Shown: positions 17,104-24,164 of the stretch, piece by piece
Layout: every line of letters begins with the position of its first letter
How positions within the stretch are numbered: position 1 is the first letter of the stretch
Assembly (NCBI GenBank): GCA_947629005.1
Contig: CANRCD010000002.1
Span: 62,001 to 126,000 of the forward strand
Direction: 5' to 3'
Origin: an uncultured Clostridia bacterium
Lineage (GTDB): Bacteria > Bacillota > Clostridia > UMGS1883
Length of the DNA stretch: 64,000 nt
The notes under the pieces: model-generated
Told to the model about the DNA's origin: nothing
The model's database searches: none
Seen by the model: only the letters and a program-made list of their open reading frames with translations
Program-made: the position numbers and the translations under genes

Positions 17104-17478
17104 ATGCCTAATAAGTTTAAGCTCCTGCCGGAGAGCGAGTTTGAAATAATGACCGAAATATGGGCCAACGGCGGAGCGGCCACCAGCGGCCATCTGACGG
17201 AGAGCCTTAAACGCGGCTGGAAGCAGACCACGGTTTTAAGTCTGCTTTCAAGGCTGTGCGAACGCGGCTTCCTGAAATGCGAAAGGCAGGGCCGCCACAA
17301 CCTCTACACCGCCATCGTCTCCGAGGACGAGTACCTGCGCGAGGAGAGCGCGGGCTTCCTTAACCGCGTGTGCCGTGGCTCGGTGGCTCGGCTGGTGGCC
17401 TCGCTTTACGATGGCAGGGCTATAAGCGACAGCGACCTCGACGAACTGGAGGCCTTTATAAGGGAGGCGAGGGAATGA
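17104..17478 (+). CDS. BlaI/MecI-family transcriptional repressor
   Basis: Winged-helix repressor of the BlaI/MecI/CopY family; such proteins bind TACA/TGTA dyads as dimers and are cleaved after signalling by a partner M56 protease. 124 residues: pattern PESEFEIMTEIWANG, recognition helix region GWKQTTVLSLLSRLCERGFL, wing with RHNLY, and a C-terminal dimerisation helix ending DELEAFI. ATG follows AAGGAG. Its stop overlaps the ATG of the M56 gene (ATGA). It most likely regulates its own operon through the dyads at 17048-17082. Confidence 0.92.
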   Translation: MPNKFKLLPESEFEIMTEIWANGGAATSGHLTESLKRGWKQTTVLSLLSRLCERGFLKCERQGRHNLYTAIVSEDEYLREESAGFLNRVCRGSVARLVASLYDGRAISDSDLDELEAFIREARE

Positions 17479-18272
17479 TATCGACGCTGTTGGAAATCTC
17501 TGTTTCCATGACGGTGGTTATTATAGTCGCCCTTTGCCTTACGCCCGCGCTCGAAAAGCGTTACTCCGCTAGGGGCAGGCGGCTGCTGTGGCTGCTTTTT
17601 GCCATACGGCTGTTGGCGCCTGTCAATATATCCCTGCCGCACGCTCCCGTTACCGTCACCCCGCCCGAGAGAGTGGTGGTGCTGCGCACCGACGCTTCGC
17701 TCCCCGTGGCCGTGATGACCGAAAACGCACGCCGTGAGGCCGCCGCGGGCGAGGCAAACTCCGCCAATTACGCTCCGCTTTTCACGCTGGAGCAGGCTCT
17801 CGGGGCAATCTACTTCTTCGGTGCGGCGCTGTTCATGCTGTGGCATCTTCTGGCCTACTGGCGTTTTTGCGCTGCCATTCGCGGGAAAACGGAGCCGCTC
17901 GGGGAGTTTGAGGGACTGAGATACTTTCGCTGCCCGCTGCTCGACAGCCCTATAATGACGGGCTTTTTCCGGCCGGCGATACTCCTGCCCGACCGCGAGT
18001 TTACAGATGACGAGCTAAACATGATACTCCGCCACGAAAGCGTCCATTACCGCCGAGGCGATTTGTGGTACAAGCTAATTATGCTTGCGGCCTGTGCGGT
18101 CCACTGGTTCAATCCGGCAGTGCATCTGATGGCCCGACGCGCCGATAAGGACTTGGAATATTCCTGCGATGAGGCCGTTGTTAAAAACGAGGATATGGAC
18201 TTTCGCAAGCGGTACTCTTTAGCCGTGCTTAACGCCATGCGGCGCAAGACCGAAAAGGGGGCCTCCGAATGA
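17475..18272 (+). CDS. M56 (BlaR1/MecR1-type) metalloprotease, lacking last helix and sensor
   Basis: Integral membrane zinc protease expected to cleave the upstream repressor on signal. 265 residues: helix at about 5-23, helix at 34-48, periplasmic loop with an unusual Ala/Glu-rich stretch, helix at about 112-132, then the cytoplasmic protease with HESVH at 187-191 and the downstream SCDEAVV. Normal M56 signal transducers continue with a conserved segment, a final helix and an extracellular sensor domain. Here the frame stops at GASE and exactly this missing segment begins the next gene, which overlaps by 4 bp (ATGA). The catalytic residues are intact. See the findings on a split sensor and a possible frameshift site. 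Confidence 0.9.
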   Translation: MISTLLEISVSMTVVIIVALCLTPALEKRYSARGRRLLWLLFAIRLLAPVNISLPHAPVTVTPPERVVVLRTDASLPVAVMTENARREAAAGEANSANYAPLFTLEQALGAIYFFGAALFMLWHLLAYWRFCAAIRGKTEPLGEFEGLRYFRCPLLDSPIMTGFFRPAILLPDREFTDDELNMILRHESVHYRRGDLWYKLIMLAACAVHWFNPAVHLMARRADKDLEYSCDEAVVKNEDMDFRKRYSLAVLNAMRRKTEKGASE

Positions 18273-18446
18273 AAAAAATCACGCCTCCACGTCTATCTAC
18301 CGCTTTTTCCGAGAGCGGAAAAAGCGCGAAGCGAAGAATAGGGGAGATACTGAACACAAAAACAAAACGCCTCGGCGCGGGCCTCGCGGCCTTGGCTGTC
18401 GGCGCGGCCGTTTGCGCCGGAGCCTGCCTGATGTTTGGGCAGAGTA
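18269..18446 (+). repeat. Triplicated direct DNA repeat encoding the shared N-terminal module (first unit)
   Basis: About 180 bp that recurs at 19234-19410 (nearly identical) and about 130 bp of it at 20309-20442. Landmarks in all three: TTTTCCGAGAGCGG, AAAAGCGCGAAGCG, ATAGGGGA, CTCGGCGCGGGCCT. The DNA identity ends abruptly at the edge of the outer domains, showing repeated duplication of the 5' module with replacement of what follows. Confidence 0.85.
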
Positions 18447-19231
18447 CCCCGTCCCGTGTTTCGGACGCGGCAGTGGAGGACGCGCTGCAAAACCATGGAG
18501 ACGCTCCGTCCTTTACCGACGGAGACAGGGTTTGGTTCGCCAAGCAGGCTCTGTCATTTCTGGAAACCGCCCTCACCGAAGGCAGATACAAGGAGCAGGA
18601 GGACGTTCTCGTCCGCGCTCTGCTGGAAAAGGCCGTGACTGCGGGCAGCGGGGAGGAAATGGAAGCGGCGGCGGGCGCGCTTTCCGACAGGGGAGTGTAT
18701 CTGTACGGCTACGATGACCGCTATCCCGCGCCGCTCCGAGAGGCCGACAGCCGCAGCGCCTACAATGTTCAGCTTTACGCTCCCATCGCCGCGTATAACG
18801 CCGTTAAGCGGGACTGGGTAATCGCCTGCGGAGGCGTGTGGCTGGACGACAGTTACGGCGCGGGATATTTAGACGGCGACGTCGGCTCGCCCGACAGCTT
18901 CGGCGTGAGATTTGTGGAGCCCGCAGGCTCCGTCCCCGAAAAGGAGCGTTACGCACGCATCTCAAGCGAGGACGGCGGCCTTTTTGAGGAGGAGCATCAT
19001 ATTTCTACAATCAGCTATTTGATGGACGACGGCGGGCAGAACGGCTTTGGCTTCAGTATGCGGGACTACTGCAAGGACGGGCGGTACGTGGGCTATAGGT
19101 GGTACGCTCAATGCGTTTACGGCGAGGATTTTGCCGGGCTCGATACCGCCGCCGCGACGGCATTTTACAACCACAGCGGCAAAAGCGGCGAATTTTCGCT
19201 GCTCAGCAACGATTTAGCCTTATGGAGGTAA
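18269..19231 (+). CDS. Detached M56 C-terminal module with extracellular domain, paralogue A
   Basis: 320 residues. Residues 5-35 (PPRLSTAFSESGKSAKRR then IGEILNTKTKR) match the cytoplasmic segment that in complete M56 proteins follows the protease core, and are followed by one helix (about 38-58). The remaining about 260 residues are predicted outside the cell and match no domain I recognise. Start ATG overlaps the stop of the protease gene. It is the first of three tandem genes with nearly identical N-terminal modules and unrelated outer domains. Likely acts as a sensor subunit associating with the protease; this is inferred from the architecture only. Confidence 0.75.
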   Translation: MKKITPPRLSTAFSESGKSAKRRIGEILNTKTKRLGAGLAALAVGAAVCAGACLMFGQSTPSRVSDAAVEDALQNHGDAPSFTDGDRVWFAKQALSFLETALTEGRYKEQEDVLVRALLEKAVTAGSGEEMEAAAGALSDRGVYLYGYDDRYPAPLREADSRSAYNVQLYAPIAAYNAVKRDWVIACGGVWLDDSYGAGYLDGDVGSPDSFGVRFVEPAGSVPEKERYARISSEDGGLFEEEHHISTISYLMDDGGQNGFGFSMRDYCKDGRYVGYRWYAQCVYGEDFAGLDTAAATAFYNHSGKSGEFSLLSNDLALWR

Positions 19232-19233
19232 AT

Positions 19234-20298
19234 ATGAAAAACATTACGCCTCCCCGTCTTTCGACGGCGTTTTCCGAGAGCGGAAAAAGCGCGAAGCGAA
19301 GGATAGGGGAGATACTGAATACGAAAACAAAGCGGCTCGGCGCGGGCCTCGCGGCCTTGGCCGTGTTTGCGGCCGTTTGCGCCGGAGCCTGCCTGATGTT
19401 TGGACAGAGAACCCCGCGGCGCACTCCCGAGGCCGAGGTCAGCCTTGCGGAGAGGCTTTACGCCACAAAGCACCCCTACGTCGGCGACGCATCCGCAAAC
19501 GGCATGACGGCCTCGGCGCTGGGAATTTCGGCCTCGCTGGGCGGTTTTACCAACGAGCTTTTCACCGACGCGGAGCCATACGGTTGGCGGCTCAATTTTG
19601 AGAATGCTCCCAATTCAAAGTACGACAAAATGAGCGCCTACGCGGCGGCGCTGTTGGCCCTCGTAGACAATCTGGGCTATGTGGAGTGGAGCTATCCGGG
19701 ATACGAGGCCGTGCCTTGCCTTACCGCCGAGGGGGCCTCGGAAATGCTTGGCCGCGACATAAAGTCCGCCGCCGACAGTGAGGAGACACTCGCCTCCCTG
19801 CTAGAGGATTTGGGCCTGTTCGATTACCATAACGAGCTTTACGAGGCTCTGACCGGCGTTTCGCTTGAGGAATTTGCCGAAAACGCCCTGATAATAAGGG
19901 ATAACGCGCCCGAAAACATCGGTAAGCTCCGCGAGCTTTTGAACGTCCTTGCCTTTGACGAGCCAGCCGCGCTGAAGGTGGTTCGCTATATAGACGGCGA
20001 GCCGACCGCGCTTTGCCTGCGGAGCGACGGAGATCGCTTTTGGGGAGCGGAGTACGACGGGTATGTCTCGTCGGGGAAAACGGGCGACGGGTATTTTGAT
20101 TTCGGCCCGTATAATCACTTAAAAATAATGCGCGAGGGCTCGGAGGTATACTTCTACCTTGTGAACGACCCCGACCTGACGCTTGACGACATATTTAAGG
20201 ATTTGGTCAGCAGCGCGACCGCGCCCTACCCGCCGGAGTTCAGGCCTCTGTTTAACCTTGACGAAGCGTATTATCACGGGGACGACGCGATATATTAG
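19234..20298 (+). CDS. Detached M56 C-terminal module with extracellular domain, paralogue B
   Basis: 354 residues from ATG 19234, with TGGAGG spanning the end of the previous gene; longer in-frame extension upstream is inside paralogue A and lacks a ribosome site. The N-terminal 60 residues are almost identical to paralogue A including the helix (GAGLAALAVFAAVCAGACL). The outer part (about 65-354) differs completely and contains a Glu/Asp/Tyr-rich sequence with no domain I recognise. Only 2 bp from paralogue A, so co-transcribed. Confidence 0.75.
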   Translation: MKNITPPRLSTAFSESGKSAKRRIGEILNTKTKRLGAGLAALAVFAAVCAGACLMFGQRTPRRTPEAEVSLAERLYATKHPYVGDASANGMTASALGISASLGGFTNELFTDAEPYGWRLNFENAPNSKYDKMSAYAAALLALVDNLGYVEWSYPGYEAVPCLTAEGASEMLGRDIKSAADSEETLASLLEDLGLFDYHNELYEALTGVSLEEFAENALIIRDNAPENIGKLRELLNVLAFDEPAALKVVRYIDGEPTALCLRSDGDRFWGAEYDGYVSSGKTGDGYFDFGPYNHLKIMREGSEVYFYLVNDPDLTLDDIFKDLVSSATAPYPPEFRPLFNLDEAYYHGDDAIY

Positions 20299-20308
20299 GA
20301 GGGTTTGT

Positions 20309-21193
20309 ATGAAAAGCAAAATCAGGCCTCCCCGCCTTTCAACGGCGTTTTCCGAGAGCGGGAAAAGCGCGAAGCGGAGGATAGGGGAAATATTGAACAC
20401 GAAAACAAAGCGGCTCGGCGCGGGCCTTGCGGCGTTGGCTCTCGTTCTCGCACTCGCCGTAGGGGCGGCGATAGCCTGCCGCCGCACGACGGAGGCTGCC
20501 CCCGAGGCGGACGCGCTCATACACGGGCTTTTACTCGATGAAAGAGACAAGTATGCAGATACCGAATTTTGGGCCGAGGGCCACGTTATCCTCGGCGCGG
20601 AGGAGAAGGACAGCAAAACCGAGTACTACGCCGTGACGAGCGTGGGCGGCTACGGCTTTATGAACGGTATGTTCATCGAGAGCAGCGGCAGCGGCGCCAT
20701 TCCGGCGGTAATCACCGTGTCGGGCGGCGGGGCCGAGATCGAATACCCGAAGGACGGCTCCTACTATGCCGACTCCATAAAGGAAATGTTTCCGCTTCGA
20801 TTTGTCCGGAAGGCCTTTGGCAGCGACGCGTACAACGATGAACTCACGGCGCAGAAGCGCGCGCAGGCGGGGGAATACCTAAAAAGCATAGGCCGTGAGG
20901 CGGAGATCGGCTCCTACCGCGACCTTGACCCGAAGCTCCCAGATATGAACGCCGAGGCCTCGAATAGACTGCTCGAAATGCAAAAGGATGAGGAGCTGTA
21001 TAGATACCCGATGTTCATCGGCAGCGCCGAATATCTGGAGGACGGCGCGCGCTATACTTACATCACCGACTGGGACGGCGACGAGGCCGGCGGGCTTATC
21101 ACCTACCGAAGGCTCGGCCCCGACGGGAAGGAGGTCTCCCGCAGAGTTTTTGAGGTGTCGGGCGGCAGCGTGAGGGAGGTTTTTGAACAATAA
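20309..21193 (+). CDS. Detached M56 C-terminal module with extracellular domain, paralogue C
   Basis: 294 residues from ATG 20309, preceded by TAGGAGGG. The first about 44 residues repeat the RLSTAFSESGKSAKRRIGEI module; its helix (LALVLALAVGAAIACRR) diverges from copies A and B after the GAGLAALA stretch. The outer region (about 60-294) is again unrelated to the other two and not recognised. Last gene of the operon; a strong terminator follows directly. Confidence 0.75.
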   Translation: MKSKIRPPRLSTAFSESGKSAKRRIGEILNTKTKRLGAGLAALALVLALAVGAAIACRRTTEAAPEADALIHGLLLDERDKYADTEFWAEGHVILGAEEKDSKTEYYAVTSVGGYGFMNGMFIESSGSGAIPAVITVSGGGAEIEYPKDGSYYADSIKEMFPLRFVRKAFGSDAYNDELTAQKRAQAGEYLKSIGREAEIGSYRDLDPKLPDMNAEASNRLLEMQKDEELYRYPMFIGSAEYLEDGARYTYITDWDGDEAGGLITYRRLGPDGKEVSRRVFEVSGGSVREVFEQ

Positions 21194-21195
21194 AT

Positions 21196-21224
21196 GGGAC
21201 TGCCTTTGGCAGTCCCCCTTTTTT
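21196..21224 (+). terminator. Terminator after the sensor operon
   Basis: GGGACTGCC and GGCAGTCCC form a 9-bp hairpin with a TTT loop, followed by CC and a T6 tract (21219-21224). It sits 2 bp after the stop of paralogue C. The gene on the opposite strand ends at 21234, so it may serve both. Confidence 0.9.
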
Positions 21225-21233
21225 GCGTAAAAT

Positions 21234-21773
21234 TTAATTTTCGTCCCTTTCTGGTATCAAAACCGACAAAACCTCCGAATAGAGCGCCTGAGGGTCGCGC
21301 TTGAACCTGCGGCAAACGCTTTGGGCCATCTTTTCGTCGAACATCGAGAGCGTGACGGTGAAAATCTCGTACCCGCCCTCCATTATGCCAAGGCGCACAC
21401 GGTAGTCCATGTCGCCTGTTTTATCGTAGTCGGCTATCAGGCTGAGCCCGTTCTCGTACTCGCGAATCTTTACCCGCACCGTTTGGTACAGCTTTTCCAA
21501 TACCGAGCGCGGAATCCGCGACTGGTAGCCCTCCGCCGCCGTTTCGCCGAGGCGCGTCAGGCTGTAAAGCCTCGCGCCCTTTTCCTCGTAGTAGGTTAGC
21601 AGACGGTTTTCCGTAAGCTCGTACACCGCCTGCTGTAAATCAAAAAAGTTGGCAAAGCCGCGGTCGAGTATGGCCTCGGTCAGGATATTCTCCGGCATGG
21701 CGGTTTTGAAATATTGCACGGTTTTCAGTATAATGAGTTTTATATCAGTCAATTCTTCAAATTTATACGGCAT
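21234..21773 (-). CDS. DUF4364-family winged-helix protein
   Basis: 179-residue protein of the DUF4364 family, found in Clostridia, with a PadR-like winged-helix N-terminal half (LTDIKLIILKTVQYF..., then TENRLLTYYEEKGARLYSLTRLG) and a helical C-terminal half. Probably a transcription regulator, but no target is known. ATG at 21773 has AAGGAG eight bases upstream; a GTG at 21782 overlaps that ribosome site and is unlikely. Its start overlaps the 3' end of the acyltransferase gene by 11 bp, so the two are translationally coupled. Confidence 0.82.
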   Translation of the reverse strand: MPYKFEELTDIKLIILKTVQYFKTAMPENILTEAILDRGFANFFDLQQAVYELTENRLLTYYEEKGARLYSLTRLGETAAEGYQSRIPRSVLEKLYQTVRVKIREYENGLSLIADYDKTGDMDYRVRLGIMEGGYEIFTVTLSMFDEKMAQSVCRRFKRDPQALYSEVLSVLIPERDEN

Positions 21774-22794
21774 TTTTATCACTCCTTAAAAATCTCGCCT
21801 CAGAGCCGTAGGCAAAGACAAACGCGAACAGCAGTACCAGCGCGAGCTTCACGGCCATGCCCGTGAGCTTAACGGCATCATCGCCGCCGTTAAAGCCAAA
21901 GGCCAGTTCCGCTATATAAATAAGCAGGGGGTGGGCAAAGTATATGCCCAACGAATGGCGGCCCAGAGTCGCCAATGGGCGGCAGGAGGCCAGCGCGCCG
22001 GCGAGGTTGAACATGACGGGCACGGCGGCGAGAATGAACAGCTCGCGGCATACGGCGGCGGTCAAATCACCGGCGAGCGTACCCTCGGCGGGGCCGAGAC
22101 CGTCAGCAAGGGCGGCCCGCGCAAGGCACATAACCGCCAGCGCCGCCGTGTAAAGCGGCCACATACGGGCAAAGCGCCCCTCGACTTCGGGACCGGAGGC
22201 AAGGCAGATACCGTAGGCTACGGGCGTAAAGTAATAGAGCGCGAGCACGCCCAGATTAGCCGTAACGCCGGCCGCCTCCGCCGCCTGCTCGATAAGCAGG
22301 GCCGCCGCGACCTGCGCCGCCGCCGCGAGCAGCGGCAGCCACGGAGCGCACGGAGGCTTCGCGTGGGACAGCAGCGCGATAACGACATAGAGCTGTAAAA
22401 GCAGGATTATGTAATACAAGTGGTAAAATGTTTTCCCCTGAAGCAGCCAGCCGAGAAGAAAGGCTTTGGCGTCCGGCATGGCCTCGCCGCCCGCGAAAAC
22501 ACGCAGCGCGGCATAGACCGCGCTCCACGCGGCGTACATTGCGAGGAGAGGAAGAGCCTTTTTTACTACGTAGGAAAGGCCGCGTCTTTTGCCGCCGCGC
22601 AGGGCGAGGAACACCGTCAGCGTAACAAAGGTGGGTACAGCGGCGTTGAACAGCTTATTCGCGGCGTTGAGCGGGAAGCGCAGCGCACAGCCCGAGGAAA
22701 GCAGGCCGTACTCGGCGGAGGTGTGTATCAGCAGCACGAACACAATGGCGAGCCCGCGCAGCACGTCGTATTTTTGACAGCGGTTTTCGGCCAT
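21763..22794 (-). CDS. Acyltransferase family 3 membrane protein
   Basis: 343-residue integral membrane acyltransferase of the OafA/YrhL (acyltransferase 3) type, which O-acylates cell-surface glycans or related substrates. The N-terminal DVLRGLAIVFVLLIHTS gives the conserved Arg and His, about ten helices follow, and a LATLGRHSLGIYFAHPLL motif lies near 285-302. ATG at 22794 follows GGAGGTG. The substrate cannot be deduced. It is the first gene of a two-gene transcript with the DUF4364 gene. Confidence 0.85.
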   Translation of the reverse strand: MAENRCQKYDVLRGLAIVFVLLIHTSAEYGLLSSGCALRFPLNAANKLFNAAVPTFVTLTVFLALRGGKRRGLSYVVKKALPLLAMYAAWSAVYAALRVFAGGEAMPDAKAFLLGWLLQGKTFYHLYYIILLLQLYVVIALLSHAKPPCAPWLPLLAAAAQVAAALLIEQAAEAAGVTANLGVLALYYFTPVAYGICLASGPEVEGRFARMWPLYTAALAVMCLARAALADGLGPAEGTLAGDLTAAVCRELFILAAVPVMFNLAGALASCRPLATLGRHSLGIYFAHPLLIYIAELAFGFNGGDDAVKLTGMAVKLALVLLFAFVFAYGSEARFLRSDKNAV

Positions 22795-22873
22795 GAAAGC
22801 ACCTCCAATATATTATATTTTATAATATTTTTCGCCGGTTGTCAATGTCGGCGGAGCTTTTTTGTTAAAAATA

Positions 22874-22902
22874 TAGACAAGCTGAAAAATTTGTGCTATA
22901 AT
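22874..22902 (+). promoter_or_regulatory. Promoter of holA
   Basis: TAGACA (22874-22879) and TATAAT (22897-22902), 17 bp apart, 41 bp before the TTG start. The -10 runs into an alternating TA tract of about 20 bp (22897-22918), which should melt easily. Confidence 0.75.
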
Positions 22903-22942
22903 ATATATATATATATAAGTAAAAAGCGGGGGAGGGCGCGGC

Positions 22943-23953
22943 TTGAGCTACGAAGAATTCAAAAGCGAAATACGGGCCGGACTTCCCCGAAGCCTGTATG
23001 TTCTGGAAGGGCCGGAGGACTATCTTAAGGAGCGCTGCGCCGCCGACGCAAAGAAAAGGCTGGTCGATCCCGCGCTTGAGAGCTTCAACTTCCAGAGCTT
23101 CAGCGAGGCTCCCGAGGTTTCCGCGGTGAAGGACTTTGTTGCCTCTGTGCCGATGATGAGCGAGCGCAAGCTGCTGATTTTAAGGCGCTGCGGGCTCTTT
23201 GCGCAGGGGCTCAGGCAGAAGGCCGAATGGGCGAAGCTGTTCGCCTCGCTGCCGGAGCACGTCTGTGTGCTTTTGTGGGAGGACGGGACCGAAAAAAAGA
23301 AAAAATCCGCCTCGCCGGTGCAAAGGGCCGCCGAAAAGGCAGGAACGGTGGTGGATTTCCCACTCCAGACGCAGGCTAAGCTCGCGCCGTGGCTGGCTAA
23401 GGCCGCGGCAAAGGGCGGCAAGCTTATCGACGCCGATTGCGCGGGCTACATCATCGCGGGCGTGGGCCGCTCGATGAGCGCGCTCCGCTCCGAAATGGAA
23501 AAAATTGCGGCTTACGCCCCGGGCAGGCAGATAACCCGCGCCGATGTGGACGCCGTCCTTGTGCGCCCTTCGGAGGACAGGCTTTTCAAGCTTATCGACG
23601 CGATAATGGAGGGGCGGCGGGATTTGTGCTACGGCTATATTTGCGAGATGAGGCAGAACCGCGCCAAGCCTGCTGCGGTGCTGTGGACGTTTTCGGATCA
23701 ACTCGTTGGAATATACCGCGCGAGGCTGCTGCTAAGCGAGGAACTTCGCCAGCAGGCGGCCGCGCGTGAGCTGATGAAGGGCGGCATTGTGCCGTTTGTG
23801 GCTGAAAAAAGCGTGCGTATCGCTTCCCGCTCCTCAGAAGAGCGGCTGGAGCGTCTGATAAGCCTCGCGAGGGAGGCCGAACGCTCGATAAAGCAGGGGA
23901 AAAGCGAGCCGTGGACAGCTTTTGAAATGCTCGTGGCCGAGATGAGGATTTAA
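22943..23953 (+). CDS. holA: DNA polymerase III subunit delta
   Basis: Clamp-loader delta subunit that opens the sliding clamp. 336 residues, normal length. The family opening is present (LYVLEGPEDYLKERCAADAKKRL), followed by VPMMSERKLLILR, the KAAAKGGK / AGYIIAGVGRSMSALRSEMEK segment of domain II, and a C-terminal domain with DRLFKLIDAIMEGR and the terminal SEPWTAFEMLVAEMR. TTG start at 22943 has GGGGAGG seven bases upstream. Transcribed alone. Confidence 0.94.
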   Translation: MSYEEFKSEIRAGLPRSLYVLEGPEDYLKERCAADAKKRLVDPALESFNFQSFSEAPEVSAVKDFVASVPMMSERKLLILRRCGLFAQGLRQKAEWAKLFASLPEHVCVLLWEDGTEKKKKSASPVQRAAEKAGTVVDFPLQTQAKLAPWLAKAAAKGGKLIDADCAGYIIAGVGRSMSALRSEMEKIAAYAPGRQITRADVDAVLVRPSEDRLFKLIDAIMEGRRDLCYGYICEMRQNRAKPAAVLWTFSDQLVGIYRARLLLSEELRQQAAARELMKGGIVPFVAEKSVRIASRSSEERLERLISLAREAERSIKQGKSEPWTAFEMLVAEMRI

Positions 23954-23984
23954 AAGAATTAATTTTTCTAATATTTTTGAAAAA

Positions 23985-24130
23985 AGACGGAACTTTTATA
24001 CCGCTTCTCCGTCTAAACTATGTAACGCGGATAGAGGCGTTGAGGAACTTAACGGTTTTTCAACGCTTGAGCGGCGGCCTCGGGTATCGGTAAGCCGAGC
24101 CGCGGAAGCGGGGCCGCCGCCCTCTACATA
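23985..24130 (+). promoter_or_regulatory. Highly structured 5' leader RNA, class not identified
   Basis: Sequence upstream of the 24165 gene folds by eye into nested helices: AGACGGA/TCCGTCT (23985-23991 with 24008-24014); an outer helix TAGAGG with CCTCTA (24032-24037 with 24121-24126) or alternatively TATGTA with TACATA (24019-24024 with 24125-24130); GCGTTGA/TCAACGC (24037-24043 with 24060-24066); GCGGCGGCC/GGCCGCCGC (24071-24079 with 24112-24120) enclosing TCGG/CCGA (24080-24083 with 24095-24098) and CCGC-GGAA-GCGG (24100-24111), the last capped by a GNRA tetraloop. This gives a three-way junction. It does not match the c-di-GMP, c-di-AMP, lysine, THF or cobalamin riboswitch patterns as I know them. 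Confidence 0.55.
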
Positions 24131-24164
24131 AACCAAAAATTTAAAAGTGAAAGGAAGGACAGCT

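Noticed and set aside
23985-24130. Leader as c-di-GMP, c-di-AMP, lysine, M-box, glycine or cobalamin riboswitch
   Set aside because: Some short pieces look similar (GAGGAAC, GATAGAGGC) but the conserved cores of these classes are absent, so I left the class open.
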